Shown: positions 7,037 to 14,614 of the stretch, piece after piece
How positions within the stretch are numbered: position 1 is the stretch's first letter
Layout: every line of letters starts with the position of its first letter
Assembly: GCA_029935295.1 (NCBI GenBank)
Contig: JAOZKP010000039.1
Coordinates: 1-14,841 of the forward strand
Origin: a bacterium
GTDB taxonomy: Bacteria; Desulfobacterota; Anaeroferrophillalia; Anaeroferrophillales; Tharpellaceae
Direction: 5' to 3'
DNA length: 14,841 nucleotides
Position numbers and translations under genes: made by a program
The notes under the pieces: generated by a model
Told to the model about the DNA's origin: nothing
Database searches by the model: none
What the model saw: the letters and a program-made list of their open reading frames with translations, nothing else

Positions 7037-9357
7037 TATTCAGACGAACTGCTTTTCGCAGGCGTCAGCCAGCGGGCCAAAGCTGGCAACAGGATAATCG
7101 CTCCAAGCATATTGACCAGGAACATAAAAGTTAACAGAATTCCCATATCTGCCTGGAACTTAAGTGGCGAAAAGACCCAGGTGGCAACTCCAATCGCCAG
7201 CGTCACCCCGGTAAACACCACAGCATTACCCGTATCCTCCAGGGTACGAAAATAGGCCTCATTAAGCTCTACTCCATCATCCATCAATTGAATAAAGCGA
7301 CTATAAATATAGATCCCGTAATCAACCCCGACCCCGACACCGAGGGCAACCACGGGCAAGGTGGAGACTTTCAGCCCGATCCCTAGCAGACTCATCACGG
7401 CATAGCCGAGCAGAGAAACCAGGCCTAACGGCGCAATTATACAGATCAGCGATTTCAGCGAGCGATAGGTGAGAAAGCAGAGAATGATGATCGCCATAAA
7501 GAGGTAGATCAAGATCGGAAACTGCGCTCCAGAGACAACTTCATTGGTTGCCGCCATAACCCCGACATTGCCACAGGCCAACTTAAATTGAAGATCGTCA
7601 AGTCCGTATTCTTCATTGTAACTTTTCACTTCCGCCACAATCCGGGCGATGGTTTCCGCCTTATGATCGGCGGTGTAAATCTTAACCGGCATAACACTGC
7701 AGTCCGGACTGAATAGGCCGCTGCTGGTTGACAACCCTTTAATAGACTGCACCAATACCAACTGATTTCGCGGTAGCACCTGCCATTTGGGATAACCCTC
7801 GTTCCAGCCACCGTTAACCGCCTTGGCAACCCGGGGTAGACTAACGACAGTCAAAACCCCCGGCACATTGCTCATATGCCAGGCGAACCGGTCAATTAAG
7901 TCCATCTTGTTATAGTCGATACAGGCATCCGGCACCGTTTCGACAATAACAGAGATAATATCAACACCGATATAAAAGTGGCTGGTAATCATCCGGCTGT
8001 CTTTATTGTAACGTGAATCAGGACGCAGCTCAGGAATCCCTCGGGCGATATCACCGATCCTAATTTCAGATCCCTTCCAGGCCCCAAAACAGACCAGCAT
8101 AACCGCAATCAGCAACACCACAGCAGCCGGTTTAAACTCCGTCACCTTGGCCACCGTTCGCCAGAGTCCCTGCATCTGCAGGGCCCGTTTCTGAGTTTTG
8201 ACCCGGTATTTAGCTTCATATGTAACATAGGAGAGTAGAAGCGGGAGCAAAAGCAGATTGGTAAAAATTATCACCGCCACACCGAGACTTGCGGTAATCG
8301 CCATCTCCTGAATCATCTGAATATCGATCAGCAAAATAGTAATAAAACCGATGGTATCACTCGCCAGAGCAATACAGCCGGGGATCAACAGACGGCGAAA
8401 GCTGGCCCGGGCGGCGGTTATATTGTCAGCACCATTAAAAACCTCGGCCCGACTACTGCTGACCATCTGCACACCATGACTGATACCGATGGCAAAGACG
8501 AGAAAGGGAACTAAAATTGACATCGGATCGATACCAAAACCCAGAAGCGGCAGCAGACCCAACTGCCAGATGACCGCCGTCAAAGAGCAGGTCAACAGAG
8601 TAACCGTCAGAATACAAGACTGAGTATACCAATAGACCAGAAAACCGGTAATCAGAAAAGCGATACCAAAAAAAAGAATCACCCGTTTTGCACCATCGGT
8701 CATATCGCCGATAAACTTTGCAAAACCGATTATATGGACACTGATCTCATCAGTTTCAAGATTACTTCTGATATTCTCAAGCTGCTTTGCAACCTCAAGA
8801 TAGTCCAAACGTTCACCCGTATCAGGGTTGATATCGAGCAGCTCGGCACTAATAATTGCGGCTGAAAAATCGACCGCGACCAGCTGACCGATAATGTTTG
8901 ATTTAAGGATATTCTTGCGCACCTGCTCAAGTCCCTCAGGAGTAGTCTGAAAATCTGCGGGGACAACCTTACCGCCCGCAAACCCAACTTCAGTAACCTC
9001 GGTAAAACGAACATTGGGAGTGAACAAAGATTTAACTTTTGTGCGATCGACACCGGAAAGATAAAAGACATCGTCGGTAGCTTTTTTGAGGGTGTCGAAA
9101 AAATCTGGTTTAAAAATACTGCCATTTTTAGACTTTAAGGCAATCAATATCTGATTTGCCCCGCCGAACTCCTTACCATGTTTGACAAAGGTCTGCATAT
9201 ATTCATGGTTTAAGGGAAGCAGTTTACTGAAACCGGCATCGATACGCAGCTTAGTTGCAGAATAACCCATAAATATTGTCAGCATTAAAAAAATGGTTAT
9301 AAATAGACGTCGATGTCCGAAGATAATATTTTCCAATCCGGGAATTAAATTTTTCAT
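7036..9357 (-). CDS. RND-superfamily transporter (MMPL/COG1033-like)
   Basis: A 773-residue inner-membrane protein with the RND plan: TM1 (about 14-35), a large periplasmic loop, TM2-6 (about 225-375), TM7 (about 410-426), a second loop, and TM8-12 (about 612-760). It is shorter than AcrB-type pumps and matches the MMPL/HAE2-like group that moves lipids, sterols or hopanoids. The TM10 signature GVGVGVDYGIYIYSRF holds the Asp679-Tyr680 pair expected for proton coupling. The matching TM4 site reads FAIGISHGVQM, so Ser-His replaces the pair there. The ATG at 9357 is one base after the propeller stop (TGATATG), which implies translational coupling; AAGG lies upstream inside that gene. In related bacteria this RND type is found beside DUF1302, DUF1329 and Ycf48-like genes, as here. 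Transport of a hydrophobic compound across the periplasm is inferred; direction and substrate are unknown. Confidence 0.88.
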   Translation of the reverse strand: MKNLIPGLENIIFGHRRLFITIFLMLTIFMGYSATKLRIDAGFSKLLPLNHEYMQTFVKHGKEFGGANQILIALKSKNGSIFKPDFFDTLKKATDDVFYLSGVDRTKVKSLFTPNVRFTEVTEVGFAGGKVVPADFQTTPEGLEQVRKNILKSNIIGQLVAVDFSAAIISAELLDINPDTGERLDYLEVAKQLENIRSNLETDEISVHIIGFAKFIGDMTDGAKRVILFFGIAFLITGFLVYWYTQSCILTVTLLTCSLTAVIWQLGLLPLLGFGIDPMSILVPFLVFAIGISHGVQMVSSSRAEVFNGADNITAARASFRRLLIPGCIALASDTIGFITILLIDIQMIQEMAITASLGVAVIIFTNLLLLPLLLSYVTYEAKYRVKTQKRALQMQGLWRTVAKVTEFKPAAVVLLIAVMLVCFGAWKGSEIRIGDIARGIPELRPDSRYNKDSRMITSHFYIGVDIISVIVETVPDACIDYNKMDLIDRFAWHMSNVPGVLTVVSLPRVAKAVNGGWNEGYPKWQVLPRNQLVLVQSIKGLSTSSGLFSPDCSVMPVKIYTADHKAETIARIVAEVKSYNEEYGLDDLQFKLACGNVGVMAATNEVVSGAQFPILIYLFMAIIILCFLTYRSLKSLICIIAPLGLVSLLGYAVMSLLGIGLKVSTLPVVALGVGVGVDYGIYIYSRFIQLMDDGVELNEAYFRTLEDTGNAVVFTGVTLAIGVATWVFSPLKFQADMGILLTFMFLVNMLGAIILLPALARWLTPAKSSSSE

Positions 9358-9358
9358 A

Positions 9359-10477
9359 TCACTTGCCTTTTACTGGTAGAGTTAAATCTTCACCCAAACC
9401 GAGATCATCTGAACTCAATTTTTTCAAACCAAAAGATCCGGCCAGAATCACCCCACCATCATCCGTTTTTACAGCTTTTAAAATACTCTTGCGATTGGGT
9501 TGCTGTTTAAGAGTAAAGCTTTCCCCCCCATCGTTGCTGACCAGCAGGACACCACCAAGTCCGGTGACAATAATATGCCCGCTATCAAGACACAAGCCGC
9601 GAGTCAGTGACGCCTGAGTTTTAATTTTTATCAGTTTCCAATTCTCTCCGGCATCTTCGGAACGAAACAGGTGACCACGCAGTCCAAAGAAGAGTACCAC
9701 ATCACCCTTAAGAGGCTGGCAACCAAAAAATGAACCGTTGTAAGGTGAAGGCATCGCCATCCAGGTTTTACCTTCATCATCAGAGCGAAATATATTACCT
9801 GCTTCTGCAGCCATGTAGATATATCCATTTTCTGAGGCAATGATCTGATTAAGATGAAAATCCCACATCGGCTTATCCCACTCATCCACACTCCCACTCT
9901 CGGAGGTATCACCATCATCTAAACTGGCACCAAAAGTCAGGGGTTCAAACACTCTTTCATTCCAGGTCTGACCTCCGTCACGGGTCTCCAGATAGAGGCC
10001 GTATGCACCAACCGCAATGCCATAGTCCGCATCCCTGAACCAGACGTCAAACAGCGGACGCTCATCATTGGGATTGTTATAGAGACGTGACCAGGAGTTA
10101 CCGCCGTCATCGGTACGCAAGATTTCTGCATCATGGCCAACGACCCAGCCCAATTTCCGGTTAAGAAAAAAAACACCAGTTAAGGTTGCCCGGGTCGGGA
10201 CATCGACCTGCCTCCAGGTTTTTCCGTTATCACCGGATATAAGGATATGTCCCCTTTCACCAACCGCTACCGCAAAACTATCAATAGAAATACAGTCCAG
10301 AAGCAGTGAATATGGTGCCCGGGGAGCTTTCACAGAGGATTCGTCAGCTTCCTCCAGAGCTGCAGCAGTTGGAACTCCAGCTATTAAATAACTTGCTACA
10401 AACATATATATCAGTAGCAATCTGAAAAATAATTTACCGAGCCGGCAAAGGCCTGAGAGGGTAAACAAAAAATCCAT
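9359..10477 (-). CDS. Exported Ycf48/BNR-type beta-propeller protein
   Basis: A 372-residue protein with an N-terminal hydrophobic stretch and a likely signal cleavage near TAAA (about 37-40), so it is periplasmic or membrane-anchored. Six Asp-box repeats (S/T-x-D-x-G-x-T-W type) are visible: SGDNGKTW, TDDGGNSW, TRDGGQTW, SDDEGKTW, SEDAGENW and SNDGGESF, spaced about 40-67 residues apart, with a degenerate seventh near the C-terminus. This is the Ycf48/BNR propeller pattern known from photosystem II assembly factor and sialidase folds. Here, with RND and DUF1302/1329 partners, an assembly or docking role is more likely than catalysis. An acidic insertion (GASLDDGDTSESGS) lies between repeats three and four. 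A TTG at 10489 would add four residues, but GGAG lies inside that stretch, 6 bases before ATG 10477, so the ATG is the better start. The stop is one base from the RND start. Confidence 0.85.
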   Translation of the reverse strand: MDFLFTLSGLCRLGKLFFRLLLIYMFVASYLIAGVPTAAALEEADESSVKAPRAPYSLLLDCISIDSFAVAVGERGHILISGDNGKTWRQVDVPTRATLTGVFFLNRKLGWVVGHDAEILRTDDGGNSWSRLYNNPNDERPLFDVWFRDADYGIAVGAYGLYLETRDGGQTWNERVFEPLTFGASLDDGDTSESGSVDEWDKPMWDFHLNQIIASENGYIYMAAEAGNIFRSDDEGKTWMAMPSPYNGSFFGCQPLKGDVVLFFGLRGHLFRSEDAGENWKLIKIKTQASLTRGLCLDSGHIIVTGLGGVLLVSNDGGESFTLKQQPNRKSILKAVKTDDGGVILAGSFGLKKLSSDDLGLGEDLTLPVKGK

Positions 10478-10518
10478 AAGAAGCTCCAAAACAGTTAAAG
10501 GAAAAATTTTAACCAGAA

Positions 10519-10542
10519 GGTGATCAGATTTACCTGACCACC
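10519..10542 (-). other. Intergenic stem-loop between DUF1329 and propeller genes
   Basis: On the minus strand GGTGGTCAG pairs with CTGATCACC over nine positions with one G-U pair and a 6-base loop. An A/T-rich run (AAAATTTTT) follows 8 bases later. It is too weak and too far from a T-run to call a terminator. It may be a processing or attenuation element that sets the ratio of the outer-membrane and periplasmic proteins to the downstream genes. Confidence 0.4.
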
Positions 10543-10588
10543 CTCCTTTAAAAAGGTTAATATTGAATCTCTTTCCCGAACTACCGAC

Positions 10589-11956
10589 TTAGCGGCGACC
10601 GGATCTACGCAGGGAATTAGGTGAGAACTCACCGCGACGAATCTCAACTTCAAAATCCCACATTTCATCAACTTCATTGCTCAGCTTGTCCGCCATATAG
10701 CGCCCAGCCTGAAGATCATAATGAATCTCTCCAATCGCATAGATCGAAAAAATTTCATAAAAGTTAATGGTGTGAGCTTCAGAAACACGCCAGAGGTCAT
10801 CACGGTTGTCGTATAAATCGGCAACCAGTATCGACCAGGAATCTTCGTCTACATACATTGTACGTCTTTTGTAGATGTGGCTGGTGTTCTCCTTTAACGT
10901 CGCTTCCACTATCCACAAACGATGGAGCTCATAACGCATAGCATCCGGGTTTGGGTGCATAGGAGTCAAAAGTTCTTTATAAGATATCTTCGGGCTCTTG
11001 AATTTGTATGAATTATAGGGAACGTAGAACTCTTTTTTACCTACAAGTTTCCAGTTATAACGCTCGGGACTACCATTGAACATATCGAGTGAGTCGATAG
11101 TCTCAAGGCCGTCACCACCACCGGTCGGAGTGTCAAAAGCGTACTGCGGTGCCCGGCGCACGCGGCGCTGACCAGGATTGTACATCCAGGCTTTACGACT
11201 TTCTTTATTTTGATCCAGGGTTTCATGCACCAGACTGATACTCCCAGCGATCCGGGCCGGGGCCTGATCCTCACTTTTGTAACAGAAGAGCATATTGTCG
11301 AGTTTACTGTCATCCATACCTTCTTGTGAATATGTCATATTGAACAACTCAGTATGCTCACCCAACGTATAACCACCACTACGGGTTACCGGAACATTGT
11401 GATAATGTCGAAACATTTTGACTCCACGCCACCGGGTGAGATGATTCCAGATAACCTCGAGACCATCGTGAGGAATCGGAAACGGGATTCCTTCGCCAAC
11501 ATTTTTGAGGCCGTTACCACCCTCAACCATTTGCGCATTCGAGGCAATTCTTTTGGTCGCATTATAGATACGCTGTGGAGCAGAGCTACTCCGGTGGGTC
11601 GGATAAACGTTCATTTTAAAAGTTGGGTATTTAAGCAGCAGGGCTTTGTGGCCTGCGGTCAGTTTGTCGGCGTACTGATCCATATTTCCAGCAGTTATGG
11701 TAAAAAGAATCTTGTCATCAACATACGGATCGATATGGTGATCGCCAGGCTTATATCCATCTGGCGGAGTCGTAATTCCACCAGTCCACTCAGGAATAGT
11801 GCCATCAGCGTTACCCGCCTTTTCCGCACCAAGAGGGGTAAGATCGTTTCCCAAACGGGCAATCTCTTCCGCAGAGGCCGTAGCCCAGACGTTAGCAACG
11901 CTGCCAACTATCAGTAGTACGGCAACACCTAAAATAACGAGTGATTTTTTTCGCAT
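10589..11956 (-). CDS. DUF1329-family exported protein (LolA/LolB-like fold)
   Basis: A 455-residue protein with a clean signal peptide (MRKK, hydrophobic core 6-21, likely cut after VWA). The mature N-terminus carries the DUF1329 hallmark LTPLGAEKAGNADGTIPEWTGG (residues 39-60, the family signature near the start). Later blocks typical of the family include FDTPTGGGDGLETIDSLDMF, YELHRLWIVEATLK and RTMYVDEDSWSI, and the end is Arg-rich. The family is thought to share the lipoprotein-carrier (LolA/LolB) half-barrel fold, which suits holding a hydrophobic ligand in the periplasm; direct biochemical proof is scarce as far as I know. ATG 11956 has a strong AGGAGAGGAG site. It follows the DUF1302 gene by 15 bases, and the pair is a constant partnership. 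A shuttle between the RND protein and the outer-membrane barrel is inferred. Confidence 0.88.
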   Translation of the reverse strand: MRKKSLVILGVAVLLIVGSVANVWATASAEEIARLGNDLTPLGAEKAGNADGTIPEWTGGITTPPDGYKPGDHHIDPYVDDKILFTITAGNMDQYADKLTAGHKALLLKYPTFKMNVYPTHRSSSAPQRIYNATKRIASNAQMVEGGNGLKNVGEGIPFPIPHDGLEVIWNHLTRWRGVKMFRHYHNVPVTRSGGYTLGEHTELFNMTYSQEGMDDSKLDNMLFCYKSEDQAPARIAGSISLVHETLDQNKESRKAWMYNPGQRRVRRAPQYAFDTPTGGGDGLETIDSLDMFNGSPERYNWKLVGKKEFYVPYNSYKFKSPKISYKELLTPMHPNPDAMRYELHRLWIVEATLKENTSHIYKRRTMYVDEDSWSILVADLYDNRDDLWRVSEAHTINFYEIFSIYAIGEIHYDLQAGRYMADKLSNEVDEMWDFEVEIRRGEFSPNSLRRSGRR

Positions 11957-11971
11957 AGTTTTTCTCCTCTC

Positions 11972-13615
11972 CTAAAATGAATATTTAATATTAGCTGAAA
12001 CAACATCACGATCATTGGTTTTATTGAGATCACCAGCACCAAAGAAATTAGTATATGAAAGATCAAGCTTCCAAGTTTTCTGATAATCGAAAGCAACCCC
12101 GGTAGAAACCGCCTTACGGCGTCTCAAGAAACTGGCACCTCCGGGTGAGATACCGTGCACATCATGTTTCCAGGCAATCCGGGGAGATATGGAGACTGCG
12201 CCGATAGCATTGCTGTAGGTTAATCCCGCCATCGCCCGGTAGCCCCAAGATGTAGCATCAGCATCATTTCCAGGACAATCGAGCGCCAACTCATCGGTAT
12301 CGGGCATATCATCAACTTGCATTACGCCGGCTTCAACCAACATAAACCCGGAAGTTGACCCTAAGGTCGGACCGAGTAATTTGGTTACAGTTGCCTGAGC
12401 CTGATAAACATCACGTTCAATATAACCATGAATCAATTCACCGGATTTCCAAGATCCTTCCATCTGCCCAGGCAGACCTAAAGCTGCCATAATCAGCGGC
12501 TCATCAGCAATCTGCAGAGGCATATCCGGACGATAGGAAATTTCTCCCTGGACCGCAAAACTGCCGATTTGAGTTGAAGCACTTATACCGAATAGCTGAA
12601 TATCCTCGACATATTCTGTCAGATAATGGGCTGTCGCGGGAACCCCGACTATACTAGCTTTCACAGCACTGATAGTGGGAATACGGTTATGATATTTAAG
12701 ATAGAAAAAGCCAAATTCAGTATCATTTAAAGTGGGTGAATACCAGCGCAGAGCTAAGCCATACTGACCGGTGTCTTTGGCTTTTTTTGTCTCTACCCGG
12801 GTAACAGTATAAGGATAAGTTCCCTCGGGCAATCGGCCACCACCCAACGTAATATAATCACCGCCATCCCCGGCATAGTCAAGAGTACTCCAATAGGAAC
12901 CGTTAGGGTCAATATCGGTTTGATGCCAGTCGTATAAATAGAGACCCTCCAGACTAATATTCTCGGTCAGACCAAACGAGGCCCAGACCATTCCTTCAGG
13001 AACCAGAGCCTCTTTTAATTCTGAGCCCGGCAGTCGAAAAGCGGCAACATCAACCGGGTTGATTGCGTTAATACTGTTACCGATAAATGTGCTCTCTCCC
13101 CAACTTACTACCTGATCACCAACCCTGATTTGAGCCGGCATATCACCGAGGTAAAATTCCCACCAGATAAATGTGTCCAGAAGTTTAATATCACTACCAA
13201 CTAGATCTAAGGCATCACTCGAAAGCTCCTGCTTCTCACGACGACCTTTCTCATTTTCATAATCGTAAAAGGCACTGCCTCGAACAAAAATACCGCACAT
13301 ATCACGGTAAGCAAGATCCAGTTCACTGGTAACTTTAAAAGCATTACTGACCACACCCTTATCATAGTTCAGATTCCCATCATCGGAATTTACGTCGGTT
13401 CGGTTCCCTCCATTGGCAATACCGATAAGATCTTTATCCCGATCCTGAACCCGCATGGTTACACCGTAAGTCAGGGTCGTATCAAGTCTGCCGACAAAAT
13501 CTCCACTGCGGAAGCCAAAGGCTTCTACCTGGCGTGGATAAATAAACGGTATGGCAGTAACAAGCAGCAACAGGCATGCTGTTATTAGCGAATAACGACA
13601 AAGATTTTGTTTCAT
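11972..13615 (-). CDS. DUF1302-family outer-membrane beta-barrel protein
   Basis: A 547-residue exported protein. The signal peptide has a hydrophobic core around 10-25 and a likely cut after VEA, so the mature chain starts FGFRSGDFVGRLDTTLTYG, a pattern typical of DUF1302. Further family blocks are VVSWGESTFIGNSINAINPVD and PEGMVWASFG. The chain is rich in alternating polar and hydrophobic strands and ends SANIKYSF; the terminal Phe is the usual beta-barrel assembly signal. It likely forms an outer-membrane channel or receptor for a hydrophobic compound, as in FadL-type proteins, but DUF1302 substrates are not established. ATG 13615 has AAGGAGA about 8 bases upstream. It is the first structural gene after the regulator, 15 bases ahead of the DUF1329 gene. 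Two TATAAT boxes and a G8 tract upstream suggest its own, possibly variable, promoter. Confidence 0.88.
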   Translation of the reverse strand: MKQNLCRYSLITACLLLLVTAIPFIYPRQVEAFGFRSGDFVGRLDTTLTYGVTMRVQDRDKDLIGIANGGNRTDVNSDDGNLNYDKGVVSNAFKVTSELDLAYRDMCGIFVRGSAFYDYENEKGRREKQELSSDALDLVGSDIKLLDTFIWWEFYLGDMPAQIRVGDQVVSWGESTFIGNSINAINPVDVAAFRLPGSELKEALVPEGMVWASFGLTENISLEGLYLYDWHQTDIDPNGSYWSTLDYAGDGGDYITLGGGRLPEGTYPYTVTRVETKKAKDTGQYGLALRWYSPTLNDTEFGFFYLKYHNRIPTISAVKASIVGVPATAHYLTEYVEDIQLFGISASTQIGSFAVQGEISYRPDMPLQIADEPLIMAALGLPGQMEGSWKSGELIHGYIERDVYQAQATVTKLLGPTLGSTSGFMLVEAGVMQVDDMPDTDELALDCPGNDADATSWGYRAMAGLTYSNAIGAVSISPRIAWKHDVHGISPGGASFLRRRKAVSTGVAFDYQKTWKLDLSYTNFFGAGDLNKTNDRDVVSANIKYSF

Positions 13616-13652
13616 TTAACTTGTCTCCTTTCTAGGCAAAAGATTATTAGCT

Positions 13653-13662
13653 AAAACGTTTT
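13653..13662. promoter_or_regulatory. 10-base palindrome in the leader of the DUF1302 gene
   Basis: AAAACGTTTT is a perfect palindrome about 38 bases before the start codon, inside the predicted untranslated leader. A second AACGTT core lies 26 bases further upstream. It could be a repressor site, but such a short AT-rich palindrome can occur by chance. Confidence 0.25.
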
Positions 13663-13721
13663 CTTCTTTGCTGGATTTAACGTTCACTTTCTAAAATACA
13701 AACTGCGGTTCTGATTGATCT

Positions 13722-13775
13722 AATTATAAGCCCCCCCCTTAAATCTAATTGATTAACTAAATACTAACTAATAAA
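13722..13775 (-). promoter_or_regulatory. Promoter-like repeat copy nearest DUF1302, with TATAAT and a G8 tract
   Basis: On the minus strand the block reads TTTATTAGT, then TTAATCAAT, then G8, CT and TATAAT (complement at 13723-13728). The TATAAT would place transcription start near 13716, giving a leader of about 100 bases. No TTGACA-like box lies 16-18 bases upstream, which suggests an activator-dependent promoter. The G8 run occupies the spacer between the -10 and the -35 position, where length changes alter promoter strength. Confidence 0.45.
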
Positions 13776-13808
13776 TTGAGTAAAACATTAACCCTCTCCA
13801 GCTCTCCA

Positions 13809-13863
13809 AATTATAAGGTACCCCCTACCAATTTGATTTATTGATTAATTGCTTACTAATAAA
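13809..13863 (-). repeat. Second, upstream copy of the promoter-like repeat
   Basis: It shares, in the same order and orientation, ACTAATAAA (13855), ATTGATTAA (13840) and AATTATAAG (13809) with the copy at 13722-13775, offset by about 87-92 bases. It carries its own TATAAT complement at 13810-13815 and a shorter G5 run flanked by GGTA/TACC. It is either a duplicated promoter or a duplicated regulator site. Confidence 0.45.
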
Positions 13864-13943
13864 AATTATAAAACGCAAAAATTATTTTCACTCTTTAAAC
13901 AATATTATGACCAACTACGCCAATAAAGGACCCACCAACGAAA

Positions 13944-14549
13944 TCAATGCCTTTCATCAAGACCGAGCAGATCATAGATATTTTTTTTCATTGCTTGAGT
14001 AATCTGAGCAGTATAGGGGTTATCCGGCAGAGTACTACGAAAGTATCCATAGCCCTCTAGAACAGCAAAAATTATAGTGGCTACTTCCTTCTTGTTATCT
14101 ACTTTGACAACCCCTGCCTTTTCAGCCAGTTCAATTTCTAAGGCACAAAAATCTATCAAGCCCCGGTTCAGTTCCTGCAACCGTTCCCAAACTTTCTCAT
14201 TTCTGAGCCCTAAAGCGTAAATAGACCAAAACACCCTACCACGTTTTGGCAGATTGTCAGAATGCTCAAAAACAGCGTTTATCAAAAAATATAGCCGCTC
14301 ACGCGGATCAGAGCAACCACTTAAAAAAGACTGATATGCTTCCAGAGCTCTTTCAAGAAGATAGTCTACAAGCTCAAAAATCAAATTATCTTTGGTCCCG
14401 AAATAGTGTATCAAAAGGCCTGAATTAACTCCCATACGATCTGCAATTTTACCAATCGTAGTTCCCATAAAGCCTTCCTCATCTACAACTTTATAGGCAC
14501 ATCTAAGTATTTCCGGTTTTCGAATGTGCGATATGCTTTTGCGACCCAT
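13944..14549 (-). CDS. TetR/AcrR-family transcriptional regulator
   Basis: A 201-residue one-component regulator. The N-terminal helix-turn-helix is typical of TetR_N: a MGRKS start, EILRCAYKVVDEEGF, then TTIGKIADRMGVNSGLLIHYF and GTKDNLI (to about residue 60). The remainder is a helical ligand-binding and dimerisation domain of ordinary length; its ligand cannot be read. A GTG at 14582 extends the frame by 11 residues but lacks a ribosome site and lies at the edge of the operator-like repeat. ATG 14549 has GGGAG 9 bases upstream and gives the canonical family N-terminus, so I chose it. It lies upstream of and parallel to the DUF1302-led cluster, with a 25-base inverted repeat (14583-14607) in its own leader or promoter. 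It probably represses itself and may control the cluster in response to a substrate or acyl-CoA. Confidence 0.88.
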   Translation of the reverse strand: MGRKSISHIRKPEILRCAYKVVDEEGFMGTTIGKIADRMGVNSGLLIHYFGTKDNLIFELVDYLLERALEAYQSFLSGCSDPRERLYFLINAVFEHSDNLPKRGRVFWSIYALGLRNEKVWERLQELNRGLIDFCALEIELAEKAGVVKVDNKKEVATIIFAVLEGYGYFRSTLPDNPYTAQITQAMKKNIYDLLGLDERH

Positions 14550-14582
14550 ACTTTTAAACTCCCTGATCTCTCCCCTTCTCAC

Positions 14583-14607
14583 ATAGATTAAACATCCACT
14601 AATCTAT
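14583..14607. promoter_or_regulatory. Probable TetR operator (8+9+8 inverted repeat)
   Basis: ATAGATTA and TAATCTAT form perfect 8-base arms around a 9-base centre, beginning 34 bases before the chosen tetR ATG. Length and symmetry suit a TetR dimer site, and the position suits autoregulation. The half-site cores GATTAA and AATCTA also occur singly in the DUF1302 control region (13751-13756 and 13742-13747), though in AT-rich DNA this may be chance. Confidence 0.55.
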
Positions 14608-14614
14608 CTAAAAT

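Larger units (their letters stand above)
13616..13943 (-). promoter_or_regulatory. Gene-free control region of the DUF1302-led cluster (328 bases)
   Basis: This very AT-rich stretch separates the tetR stop from the DUF1302 start. It holds two imperfect tandem copies of a promoter-like block (13722-13775 and 13809-13863), a 10-base palindrome AAAACGTTTT (13653-13662) with a second AACGTT at 13679-13684, and the ribosome site of the DUF1302 gene. No open frame in it looks coding, and I see no clear terminator after tetR, so read-through from tetR is also possible. Confidence 0.6.

Noticed and set aside
10495..10677. 60-codon minus-strand frame bridging the DUF1329 end and the gap
   Set aside because: It overlaps the conserved DUF1329 C-terminus in another frame, has no clear ribosome site and no recognisable features.
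11354..11917. Plus-strand open frame of 187 codons opposite the DUF1329 gene
   Set aside because: It lies fully within a gene with clear family motifs and signal peptide; its own translation shows no recognisable domain and no good ribosome site.
13616..13943. Sigma-54 promoter or intrinsic terminator in the gap below tetR
   Set aside because: No GG-N10-GC pattern of the right form was found, and no stem followed by a T-run is visible after the tetR stop.
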